Assembly: GCA_003290165.1 (NCBI GenBank)
Contig: QNQO01010699.1
Location: forward strand, 1-64,000
DNA: 64,000 nt
Reading direction: 5' to 3'
DNA from: Berberis thunbergii
Lineage: Eukaryota; Streptophyta; Magnoliopsida; Ranunculales; Berberidaceae
Shown: positions 33,295 through 43,479 of the stretch, in pieces
Layout: each line of letters begins with the position of its first letter
Numbering within the stretch: the first letter of the stretch is position 1
The notes under the pieces: generated by a model
What the model was told of the DNA's origin: nothing
Databases searched by the model: none
What the model saw: only the letters and a program-made list of their open reading frames with translations
Made by a program: the position numbers and the translations under genes

Positions 33295-35758
33295 TGTAAT
33301 ATCTGTCGAGACATTGGTCGTAAAAAAAAAAAAAAATTGTTTGAAAGTGGGTGTACTCAGAAATCTGGTGGGGGCAAATAGCCACCCAACTATTAAGAGA
33401 AAACCCCACCCTTCTTCTTCCTTTTTTTTTTCTCTTTTTTCTTCCAGAGAGCGTTTTCTCCCTTCGTCCTCTTCTTCTTCGGCGAAATCTCGATTGATTT
33501 GTCGATTTCTTCCCCCAAAACTCATCGATTATCCTCATTTTTCTTCCTCTTTCTCCCCTCTCCTTATTGCTTCAGTTTTTCGTTTTAAAAATTGAAAATT
33601 TCAAATTGTGTGGGCTTAAGGGCGTTGGTTTTGATTGATCGGATTGCGTAGCTCCGATCAGCCCTTTCAGGGACATTTGTGGCATCATTTGGAACCTGTA
33701 AACCCCACATGCAAGGGTAGTTTAAGGTTTGGCCGAGATTTTAAAAAAAATCAGTATGCATGTCCGTCAGGAATGTTCTTCGGCTTGAATCCAGGCTTTG
33801 GGCGCATTGGTGAGCCGCACATTCGGGGTTTCAATTGCTCTTGAACCTATTTTCAGCATGTTGTGTTCTTCAAGGGCGATTCGCGGAATTTTGGGTTCGT
33901 CGGAGTGTTTGCCGAATTTAATTTGCCTGTAAATTTTTCTTTCAGTCACGCGCCGATTGTAACTTATTTAATTTTCCAATTTCGGCTAGTTTGCTCAATT
34001 TTGAGTTCGCCTTCCAGTTAAAAAAAAAATTTGGGAGCATTCGCTGTTTTGCGAATTGGGAGTTTTGACCGGTAGGATTTGGGTTCCGAAAATCCATTCC
34101 TCTCAGGTGAGTGTAACTATAATATTTATTTTGAGAAATAATTATTTTAAATCCTGAATTTAATTTTTACAATATACCGTCGATCGTGTATAATTGAATC
34201 CAAATCTGAAATTTGGGGTTTTTGGAGGTTTAGATGGTTGTGTTGGTTATTTTGTGAATGAATTATGTATTGAGTTTTCTGAAAGCATGATATACAAGAA
34301 TGAAATTGAATAGTGGTTGAATTTGGGTGTGATTAGGCTTTGGTGTAATGGCATTGGGCGTGTATGCTTCGTTTTCGAGTATGCATAATATGTCATGTTT
34401 TACCGTAGATTGCTGAGTTTTGAGCATGTATGATAGTTCGACTCGTATGAATTTATTGTGGTGAATTGGGTCATGTTGGGACCCTTGTGTAGTCGTGGAT
34501 TTATGAAAATTGTCTAACTGATTATGGTTACATGCCTGTTACATTTGATTTTGTACAGACTTGTAGTATGTGCATGTTGATATTAGTGTAAGTGTTTTTA
34601 CCCTGCTATAATACTTGTTGTGCCGATGCTTAGAAGCTTTATCGCATCGTGAGTTTGATGGTGCTTGAGATGACTCGCACCAGACATTGAGGATGCTATT
34701 GCATGTGGCAAGCTTGCTGGGGTGCGGTGAGCTCCCGCATGCACTTGCCATTAGAGAGTGTTGTAGGACGGGTCCCGGAGGACGTGCTTTGGAGATTACT
34801 CGCTTTCCCTCCTAGCGCGCTTATGTTGGATTTGTATTAGGTTGACCGTGTTAGGCCAGTCGTTCGAGACGTTTGAGTTTGTATCCGGGCATATGGCACC
34901 CCCATTAGGATACAAACAAGCCTGAAGTGGTACTGGTGCACGTTGTGGGATGTGTCTGGATGAGACACATTCGTAGGGTATGCGGATACCTACGATATGA
35001 GACACTTACGTAGAAATTTTTATGGTTTCGACTGTCTACGTGCTTACCATACCTAGGAGGCTATGCATGATTACTATATTGTCTTTGTTTCATCGCTTGA
35101 TATTTATCATGTTTGAATCACCTGTAATGACCGGCATATTTCGTAAAATTGTAGTTATTGTTGAATCTGAAATGTTTGTGTTGGTGCTTGAACTTAAAAA
35201 TATTATTCTTTGAGACACGGTGTGATTTAGACGTTAAAATCTGTACACCTTTTCCATTTTATGGAGCATGCATCTAGGATTACTCACTTATTCATTATTG
35301 TGTAGCATGAATTTTCTCTATATATTATTCTGTTATTTGTATTTAGTTCGCTCGCACCAACTAGCTTTGTGCTCTGCTGACCCCGCAAGGGATGTGCTTT
35401 TATTGGAGTGTAGGCAGTGTTGGCGTTCCTGATCGTAGCGCTTATGCCCAGTTTTTCCCTGTAGGCGTGTTTTGTGTTGTTTGGTCGTGTCCACCCTGTA
35501 CGGGTATGTTTTGCTTCCTTTGTATTATCTGGTTAAATACTAGATGTTTGTATATATTGTTTTTGTCACTGTGACTCTGGCGGGGCGAATCGTATACTCT
35601 TATTTTGTTCAAATTTTATCGTAGTTTTTATTTCCGTTTGATTCTCGTTGCAAGAATGTGTTATATTATGATGTTGTGGCCAATTACTATCCGCCTGTAT
35701 TACGGATTAGTTCAAGCATCGGCACGCTGCGATTCCCATAACGGGTCGGGGCGTGACA
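33295..35758 (+). mobile_element. Solo LTR, about 2.46 kb, with target duplication TTGGT
   Basis: Begins TGTAATATCTGTCGAGACAT and ends TCGGGGCGTGACA. It is flanked by perfect TTGGT copies (33290-33294 and 35759-35763). The GGGGCGTGACA end is characteristic of chromovirus-type Gypsy LTRs. A pyrimidine-rich stretch (33400-33480) yields overlapping spurious frames on both strands. No internal region or PBS follows. Confidence 0.75.
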
Positions 35759-35763
35759 TTGGT

Positions 35764-36479
35764 GGTGCATGATATTGAAATGGGTCTTCTCTTATTAAGA
35801 AAAACAATGAAGGTTTGGTATTTGTTGTTGTTTACTTTCTGTCTATTTTGTTATGAAATGTTGAAATTATTTGTTTGAATTTTTGTGGTAATACGTGGAC
35901 ACTCGAAAGGAAAAACTGAAATAGCATCAACGCAAGGAGACTCAATAGGATGAGAGGCACCCACTACTTATTTATGCAGATTCACGAGTTGGGCAGACAT
36001 CTAAGCCTATCAAACCTTACCCATTCTCCTCTGTTCTCAGTTCTCACATGGTATTAAGACAATTATTTTATCCAAAAAGCCAGAATTCTTCCTTTTTTTG
36101 CTTTATTCCTTTATTTTAAGCGACTTTTCCCCCAACACTGCTGTCTGCCCGATGACCTTTTATACTATGGGATGCTTGTCACTCATTGAAAACCATTTGA
36201 GAGCTTGCATCTTGCTATTTGGAGCCTGGGTAGTGGTTTATGGATTCTGCAAGGGAATGGTTTGTCTTCATTCATGTTATCAAAATTCTTCTGTAAGATG
36301 TTTTAATCTACAATAAGGGTTAAACTTCACAATCATCATTGCTTAAGGCATCTGCAGCTCTATGATGACTTGATAGAGATAGTGAAACAAAACAGAGATG
36401 ATGCATATTGTTGTTGTTCCTACTGTCTTTAATTTATTCAAATAATAAATTTTGCTTCACTTTGAAAATAGTCTTGTGA
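35764..36479. other. CACTA-2 interior with a worn LTR end and PBS-like site
   Basis: Near 36000-36060 the sequence runs cattctcctctgttctcagt, then tctcaca and tggtattaagac. This looks like an LTR end followed by a decayed Met-tRNA primer site. No partner LTR is seen. The rest has no recognisable content. Confidence 0.35.
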
Positions 36480-37217
36480 TGTTATTGGTTTTTGCAGGAA
36501 AAATGGCTTCCAACATTAAGAAATCTTGTTTCTCATATCATATCTTGTTAACAAGTTCCCCATTCATTTTTTTTTTCCTTCATGCTCATGTGTTTCAGAT
36601 GAGAATGGCATGGACTTTGTTAAATATGGGTTCCTTGTCAAAGTCAAATTCAGGTATAGGGAAGATGCCTTGTTATGACCATTCTTCAACTTCTATATTA
36701 TTCTATTACATCGGTTGAAAATTTTGATGAGCTATGTTTTTTTTTTTTGCTAGGATGAAAACTCTTGCACATATGCCTATGACCATTAGAGCGTAGAAAA
36801 ATGTCAAATGACATGTGCTGCTTCAATATCAGCATCTGGTGTTGCACCTCTGCCATGGCAATAGTCCACAGCATCAATCAGCTGTTGGAAGTATTTATAC
36901 TTCCTTGCTTCATCTTCACTTAGTTTATGGAAGAGTACCCATTGTTTGATCAATACGTGTTCTCATTCCTCTTTCAGATGGATAACACCAGCTCTACCAC
37001 CTGCCGAGAGTCCTGAGCAGGAAAAGGAGGCTGAAACAAACAGGCCTAAGATTTTTATGGTTAAATTACAAATTTCGATTTACTTCTTTATCAGAAGAAG
37101 GGGTATTGACATAATTAGTGTGACTTCAAGCTGATCTTGTCATTTGTAACACAAATTTCTCCTTAATAAGCAATCAGAAGTTTTAAACTGGGTGAGATTT
37201 CCAAACTTCTCCTTCGT

Positions 37218-37325
37218 CATCTTTTGGTTGCAGACAATATCCAGAGGCAGGGGAAGGACATTGAAGTATTGCATCTTTTGGTTGCAGACAATATCCAGAG
37301 GCAGGGGAAGGACATTGAAGCACTG
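37218..37325 (+). repeat. 54-bp tandem duplication within a coding-like block
   Basis: Two nearly identical 54-bp units (37218-37271 and 37272-37325) each begin catcttttggttgcagacaa and end near gacattgaagtattg/gacattgaagcactg. 54 bp is 18 codons, so the duplication keeps frame. Confidence 0.85.
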
Positions 37326-37468
37326 CAAGCTATCCTTGGTTGGCTTCCACGGTTTTGTGATTTTACAATAGAATTTAGGAAAAAAAAACCTTGATGATGG
37401 ACGACACTCTTATAGATGAGTGTCAATCTAGTCTTTCTGTTACTGTACTTCCCTAACTTCTCTTACTA

Positions 37469-37550
37469 GGTTTATATTTATATTTATATTTATATTTATA
37501 TTTATATTTATATTTATATTTATATTTATATTTATGTTTATTTATTTATT
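37469..37550. repeat. Hexanucleotide microsatellite (TTTATA)n
   Basis: A dozen or so copies of tttata precede a run of tttatttatttatta. Simple repeat. Confidence 0.9.
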
Positions 37551-37980
37551 ATAATTATTATTTATAGGTGAATAATAGACTCTGAACTCTGTAGTGTACA
37601 TTTGTCCTACGTATGAAGCATACGTATGTCGTGACAACAAAACGGAGCAGTTGGCTTCTGGTAGTTTGGAACAGCTTTGGTTACACATTCCACAAGTGAA
37701 ATTGGCTGGCCACTGCAAACTCCAGTTACCTGATAATTTGAAGCACTCGGCATAGTTCAGCGAATCAACTCTTTCCAGGTTTATTCTTCTTCTTTTTTCC
37801 CTCGGAAACAAGTTTAGTTTGTCATGGATGATGTAGCAATTGCAACTTTCTTCTCAGGTTCTTGCACATTGTTGACACTCCTGAAATGTTAAAAATTGCA
37901 AATGCATGTGGAGTTGAGATGGCGCAGCTGGAGGAATCGAGAAGGTTTCATCTTGCATTGTATGCCTAGGTATGATATTT

Positions 37981-38592
37981 TGTCCTTAAAATAAAATAAA
38001 ATAAAATTGCAAAATCAAGGAGCCACGAAATATAATCAAGGGTTTTTTTTTCTTAGCTTATAAAATAGAATCAAGAGTAACTGTAATATGAGGCACAAAT
38101 ATCACTAGCTATTTGCCAATGTGTAGAGAAAATTTAACAGCAAAAAGGATCTTATTGAATGAGTTGTTTCGATAACTTTGTCAGGACAATTGTTTATATC
38201 TTGTTCTAATTTAGTGAAATGTCTGATTAGCACTTGATTTTGTTTATGGACTTAAAATTCATAAGTATTCAAAGTTTCAATTATGTAATTCTACATGACA
38301 CATTAAATATTGGAAACAAAAGCAGAGTAACTGTAATATGGTGGTGTTAATCAGATTGAAAATTGCATGGTACCCTGGCTCCTTTTGAAGCTTAATATTT
38401 AATACCAATATGAATTTCAGACCGACTATTGTGTTTGGCAAATATTGCCATATTAACTGTGCATTGATGCGGTTTGGTGTTTATTTATATTTCTGATTTC
38501 TTTTTCATTTTGTCAATGTTTAATATTTGTGATGGTACCCATCTCATAGTAACAAAGCTAGTGTGTTACAAATTGTTTTTTATAGTGTAGTG
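37981..38592. other. CACTA-2 right subterminal region
   Basis: AT-rich. Subterminal motifs such as gtgttacaaattg appear just before the terminus ttttttatagtgtagtg. No coding content seen. Confidence 0.5.
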
Positions 38593-38595
38593 AAC

Positions 38596-40172
38596 AGTGA
38601 CGCCTGCTTATATGCTTCCTCGAAGCATACTCAACATCCATCTCTTGGTGCCGGACATGTGAACTCATCTTCATCAAGTCTGGTGTGAACAGACTTATCT
38701 GTGCATCAAGATGAAGTTTTTCCTCTTATCAGGAACTATTTCAGCACCACCCTTCACGGTTGTCACCGTCCTCAGACTCTCCTCTGTGGCTTTTGCCTTG
38801 TCAAGAACGACCAACCCTTAATTGCAAGGCGATCCGACAGATCCGGAGGTAGAGGAGGGACCAAAGTATCCAAAAGACCTTCCAATAGTTTTAGTTGTAG
38901 CCTAGAACGAAACGGTGAGCAATGCTGACTACATAGGACACGGTCGGTACCACAGCCACTTTCAGGCAAGTCAACGATGGGATTATCAATTCCACCACCT
39001 CAAGCGAATCTTCAGCAGAGACCTCTACCGGAGCGGCCCACCGCGAATCAGCGCCAGCGGAAGCCACCATTGCAACCCACACCAGACGGTCATTCAAAGC
39101 CTCAACCTGCGCATCACTAAGGTTCGACCCGTCAGCAACTCCCGTCAATTGCAGATAATCTTTCTCCAAGCCAGGAACATTAGTCTTAGACTCAATGGGC
39201 CTAGCGGACTCGTGTTCCTCTCTTACCAGATCGGGTTGTGCCGAAGACGACCTAGTTTTAACATGAGGTTTCTTCCTTACAAATGAAGCAAACGTCACAG
39301 ATGGATCCTTCGCATAAGACAGAACGGGAGTTTTGGCCCTAGCAACATTCCTCTTCCTGGAAGGGGCCTCATCTTCCAGTTTAATGCACGATTATCAATA
39401 CAGAGTGGGGGCGACGTGCCAGTTGTCCCACAACCACTACAAACAAAATTGAAAACTCTTATGATATCAACCGCCTCCCTTTTAGCCATGACCCATAATT
39501 TCTCCATGGTGGTTTGCTCCTCTAAGGTAAGGGGAGCAGTGGGAAACCTTCATGCAAAAGAACACAAGCAATGATCACTCAGCCCGCTATCAAACACATC
39601 AAAGTCCCAGGAAAGGAGTTGAACTTATGAAGCGGCCTGAACTGTCGCTCAAGCGAACGACCCTTGCAACGAAAATACTTTGAATCTGCAGGAGTCAAGA
39701 ATCCGTACTTCCTCTAGAACTTGAAATGATCAGGCGGTTTACCGAAGCACTTCGGCGACTTCATCTTACAGACAATAATGTTCTTCAGTCGAGGAGAGGT
39801 CAGCAACTGGATCACCCATGGAGCCACGCTAACACCAGCCTCTTTAGCACTAAGAAAAATAATGAGAATTATCATGTATCCATTGGGTCCCAACTAAGCC
39901 AGAGGAATCCCCAAGAAATTCAAGAACTCCTAAATCACGTCCAGAACCGAGAAACACACTCCAATTTGAAGCATCCCTCGATGCAAACAAATGAAACCGG
40001 TCGGAGGCGACATTGGCGTCTGGTCGCTAGTCAGAAGGTACAATGGCAAGTCTTCAGGAGCTCCAAACCTTGCACGGATTTCAACGAGACCAGACTCGGA
40101 CAATAGCCTGTCTTCAAATAACTCTAGGCCCTTGGCCAGAATAGCATCATCAAGAAGGTTTTCTCGAGCCAT
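38596..40172 (-). pseudogene. Antisense ORF of element 2, N-terminal Transposase_28-like part
   Basis: From 40172 the minus strand reads MARENLLDDAILAKGLELFE, then PEDLPLYLLTSDQTPMSPPT and GFICLHRGMLQIGVCFSVLD. After frame changes come FLEFLGIPLAQLGPNGYMII, GVSVAPWV, FWRKYGFLTPADSKYF (roughly) and, further on, PVEVSAEDSLEVVE (38990-39050). This layout resembles the Pfam family Transposase_28, annotated as putative gypsy-type transposon, found in antisense ORFs of plant Gypsy elements. Stops and shifts interrupt it. Its biochemical role is unknown. It continues past CACTA-2 at 28376-27430. Confidence 0.65.
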
Positions 40173-40400
40173 GAAGAAGACGAACGAACCTTTTCAGAAT
40201 AATATCTTCAAAAGCAAGTGAAGCATAAAGGTCAGCCTCATTATTGCCGATGACCTATATAGAGAACAAGTTCCCGCCGAACCAACGCATGCCCAATTAA
40301 TGCAGCATGCAGCTCAAGCAACGATTCAGACTCAATCATCATGAGCGTCACATCCCTTCAAGAGATGACTTAGTGAACCGATGTGACTACCCACTAACTC
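40173..40400. other. Upstream region of the antisense ORF, nothing else recognised
   Basis: No features beyond its position between the antisense ORF start and the polypurine tract. It may hold that ORF's promoter, but no motif is convincing. Confidence 0.4.
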
Positions 40401-40412
40401 GGGGGGAGTAGC
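40400..40412 (+). promoter_or_regulatory. Polypurine tract of element 2
   Basis: cggggggagtagc directly precedes the 3' LTR. A purine run in this place primes plus-strand synthesis in LTR retrotransposons. Confidence 0.75.
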
Positions 40413-41043
40413 TGATGATAAATAAAATGGTCACACTCCTGAGTCGAACACGTGTCATGATGATCTCGATGAACTATGGTTTCAAGCATCGACCTAACAC
40501 AGATCAAGCGGACCCATACTCTCATAGCATGCTAGGCCCACACGTCTCACAGTCATCCTCAATACTCATAAGCCTTCTTCAAGCAAGTATCTCGAGGATC
40601 AGCTTCGGACGGGCAACTACAGCTGCTCTCTGCTTTCAATTAGGAAGCAAACCCCAGAGTATCTTTCACACAGGAAAAATCTCTTCTACGTGTTGCTATT
40701 GGATTGTGAACTATCTCTCGCGTATCTAGGAGTGTAGAACTAATAGGGAACTTCCCTCTTACAACACGACTCTTTATTAAATATGAATTTCCATAAAGAT
40801 ATCCTCCCTAAATTATGTCTACGATGGTTTGGTTAAACCAGGACTCCTTGCACTATAAATAAGACATGAGGTTGGTAAGCTAAGGTATGCTTTTCTGTTA
40901 CAACATTACACCTTCCTCAGATCCATGTCTGACTTTAGCATTGGAGTGTTATCGGTCACCCCACGGTGGTCTGTGGTTCAGTGTGTTACTTGTGCAGATC
41001 AACGGGAACATAGTCAAACATGAAGCGAAAATCGACTGCATCA
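40413..41043 (+). mobile_element. 3' LTR of element 2
   Basis: Begins TGATGATAAATAAAATGG and ends GACTGCATCA. It aligns end to end with 10483-11169 and then diverges (cccgtaattttc here, PBS there), which sets the LTR boundary. A ctataaataagacatgag phrase near 40853 is shared with the 5' LTR. Confidence 0.85.
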
Positions 41044-41048
41044 CCCGT

Positions 41049-41744
41049 AATTTTCTTGAAAGTTTCAACCAAACGAATTAAAAATCAATTTTTGAACTTA
41101 ATATGGTCATTAATTTACAATGAAAACGAATGGGTCATCCTAGGCTAGTGAAAACTATTTTTTGTCTTTAAACTCCCAACTATTATATATTACAACATGT
41201 TTCGTTATTGCATATTTTACCATTTTCATTTTAGTTTACATTGACATCGTCAATATGTTCATTTCTATTGTGTTCTGAATTATGACCTTCAATTTCAGTC
41301 GAATTTCCAACTAAATCTCCAGAATAAATCTACCACAAGCCTTTTTTTTTTAACTTGATTCAATTCTGAAACTGTGTTTTCTTTAAGCATTTATTATGCA
41401 TATAGATGGTATTTTAGAAATCATTCTTATAACATAAAAAATGCACATGTATTATCAAATGAAATAACTCAAAGAAGCTACAACAATAAAACTTGATTTG
41501 AAGCCCTTGACAAAAGATGTGAGAAGAAAATACTAAATGTATATTTTTGTCATTAATAAAGTACTGATTAATTAGTTTGATTTACAAAAGAGACTGTCAC
41601 AGAGCAAACACCAAGAGCATTACTTCCAAACATGCACAAATATGGATGTTTGGTACATCCAAAAATGTTACCAGCCAGTGTACATTAACTTAACCCTTGG
41701 TACAAGTATAATTACCATGATAGTTACCAGTCACTTAAATCACC
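41049..41744. other. Intergenic, nothing recognised
   Basis: AT-rich sequence without coding potential or clear repeats. CCCGT at 41044-41048 is the probable right target duplication of element 2. Confidence 0.55.
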
Positions 41745-41925
41745 AACCAAAATAGAGTTGTTCATGGTTTGGCGTCGACTTGAAGTTGTAAACCAAACCA
41801 TATCAATAGGTTTCGCAAAAATCCAAACCGAACCGAAATTCAATTCAATCAAATCGATAAAAATATGTATTATCTTTTTTTTATATCATATAAATAAAAA
41901 AATGATAAATATATGTATCACTTCT

Positions 41926-42142
41926 TGCGATACCCTTGTGTGGGTGGACATGAAGGGGAGGGCGCAGGAAGAAGCTCAATAGCCCATGGATCTCAAATTA
42001 TAGTCTCACATCGCCCGAGTGCGAGAGGAGGATGTGTTATGTATGTGCAAGTTTGGATCTATAAAGTACTAAGCATTTTAACATCGTGCGGGCCTTGGAC
42101 CAAAAGCGGATAATATAGTATTATGTGGATCAGGTCGTTACA
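41926..42142 (+). mobile_element. TRIM solo LTR, plus orientation, worn
   Basis: In plus orientation it follows the LTR of the TRIM at 22889-23506 in reverse: cccttgtgtgggtggac, then cacatcgcccgagtg, atcgtgcgggccttgga, aagcggataatatag and tatgtggatcaggtcgttaca. No matching target duplication was found. Confidence 0.7.
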
Positions 42143-42168
42143 ATTCGATTTCTCTAGGTTGTTTCAAT

Positions 42169-42965
42169 TAAGGGTGGGCACGAGACAGGATGGACCTCAT
42201 CTCTATCCCATCCCGTTTGTTCGGAATCGGGACGGGATAGACCTCATCCCGACCTCGTCTCATCTCAAACGGGATGGGATGAGCATAGTTCAAAAGCCAT
42301 AAAAATTTTGTTAAAACTTTACATAAAAATAATAGTGGGACTTTTTATTCTAATGCGACTAAATATCTAAATTAAGAATATAAATTCATTTTATTATTGA
42401 ATACCCAAATTATAAATAACAATTCATTTTATTATTGTAAGGATATAACAATGTGATATATTATTTTAGTTATATGAGACAAAAACAAACTATCATTAAC
42501 AACATAGTATCCTTATTGATCAAAATGTTTTTTCTTTCCAATTGTTTAATAATGCATGACAATTGGGGGAGAATATTATTTATGTGCATACTAACGAAAA
42601 ATCATGTTTTTCATTTGGGTATGATAAGAAATGTCATGATATATCTTTCATAAATTTAATGTCCACATCTCAATAAAGAGTGTTCTTAGTTATTATGTTT
42701 TTTGGTTATTGGAATAATAATTTCAAAGTTTATATCAAATTGACTTCTTTTTCATTTATAAAATTAAAATATTAAAAATAATAATAATAAATAGTAAGTA
42801 AATAAGTTTGGGATGAGATGGGATGGGCGAGATTGTAAATCTCCATCCCACTCTAGATCGGGACGGGATGGGTTTGATCAATCCCAAAAGGATCCGAAAA
42901 AATCAAGACGAGACGGGATGGGACCGAGACGAGAACGGGATCCCGAGATGGGATGCCCACCCCTA
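42169..42965. mobile_element. Non-autonomous hAT-like element
   Basis: Ends TAAGGGTGGGCACGAGAC and (inverse) TAGGGGTGGGCATCCCATCT. Repeated gggatggg/cgggacggg words lie inside both ends. Flanks are GTTTCAAT (42161-42168) and ATTTCAAC (42966-42973), six of eight matching. Related terminal fragments occur at 58682 and, more distantly, at 62471. Confidence 0.7.
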
Positions 42966-43479
42966 ATTTCAACCTAAAACAACAAATCAAAAACCTAAAC
43001 GATCACTTCTATTTCAAAATATTATTTATTGCATCTAACCAAAATAAAACAAAAGCAAATCAAATTGGTCAGTTTGGTTTGGTTCGAGCGGTTTAATTGG
43101 TTCATTCAGTTTTTTGTTTAGCCCTAAACCCAAATCACAATAGTTACTTACCTTAAAGCCTAAAGTTATTGTCCAATATTGGTTGCATATTTTTTTTCCA
43201 GATAAACTAATAAATGTGCTAGGAAAAAAATGGTTTTGACTTTTGAGGGGGTGTCAATGTCTCAGATTTATCAGAAAATTGATTTGACTCGAATTGGATT
43301 TGAATTTTTGTATTCAGGTTGGATTTATATGTAAAAGTGAATCAAATTGCTTATTAGATCGTATTTGAATTTTATTAAATTTGACCAGATTAGAATCCAA
43401 ATTATATATTTGTACAATTTGGTTTAAAATTTAATACGTTATATTAAATATGCAGGTGTTTTTTAGTTGTTTTAGCACC

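Larger units (their letters stand above)
36480..37980 (+). pseudogene. Unrecognised coding-like pieces, possibly a captured gene
   Basis: Several short blocks in AT-rich surroundings look like exons: EKWLPTLRNLVSHI (about 36498), DENGMDFVKYGFLVKVKFR (about 36600-36656), WITPALPPAESPEQEKEAET (36978-37040), LLVADNIQRQGKDIEALQAI (about 37275-37335), WLHIPQVKLAGHCKLQLPDN (about 37678-37737) and FLHIVDTPEMLKIANACGVE followed by MAQLEESRRFHLALYA (37861-37969). All are on the plus strand and the last ends in a stop. I do not recognise the protein. The order suggests one intron-containing gene. Confidence 0.4.
28377..38592. mobile_element. CACTA-2: second CACTA element, itself host to SINE, hAT and LTR insertions
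   Basis: A 10.2-kb element with ends CACTACACCATAATG and (inverse) CACTACACTATAAAA, flanked by AAC (28374-28376 and 38593-38595). Tgttacaa-type motifs cluster near both ends. No transposase is recognised. Contents: SINE 29071-29239, hAT 29548-31536, mTERF fragment 32991-33270 (minus), solo LTR 33295-35758, and coding-like pieces at 36480-37980. Removing it rejoins the antisense ORF of element 2. Termini differ from CACTA-1 after the first nine bases, so it is a different family. Confidence 0.78.
10483..41043 (+). mobile_element. Tat-type Ty3/Gypsy retrotransposon with antisense ORF, element 2, carrying two CACTA insertions
   Basis: The LTRs at 10483-11169 and 40413-41043 are similar from end to end and flanked by CCCAT and CCCGT (one mismatch), consistent with a target duplication. 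A PBS follows the left LTR and a polypurine tract precedes the right one. Inside are the gag start, the integrase end, long tandem-repeat blocks and an antisense ORF. Gag and pol between about 11400 and 11500 are deleted. Two CACTA elements account for over 20 kb, so the element itself is under 10 kb. A second polypurine tract and LTR start near 25636-25800 suggest the interior is a composite of two related elements. Confidence 0.75.
41753..43126. mobile_element. hAT-like element containing a TRIM solo LTR and another hAT element
   Basis: The left end, TAGAGTTGTTCATGGTTTGG, matches the inverse of the right end, TAGGGCTAAACAAAAAACTG, at its outer bases. Inside both ends lie aaccaaaccgaa-type inverted stretches, typical of hAT elements starting TAGGGCTGTTCA. 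Flanks are AACCAAAA (41745-41752) and AACCCAAA (43127-43134), 7 of 8 matching. Two later insertions fill most of the interior. Confidence 0.6.

Noticed and set aside
33269..33595. Overlapping frames on both strands with Lys/Arg or Ser/Phe runs
   Set aside because: They come from a pyrimidine-rich stretch at the start of the 2.46-kb solo LTR.
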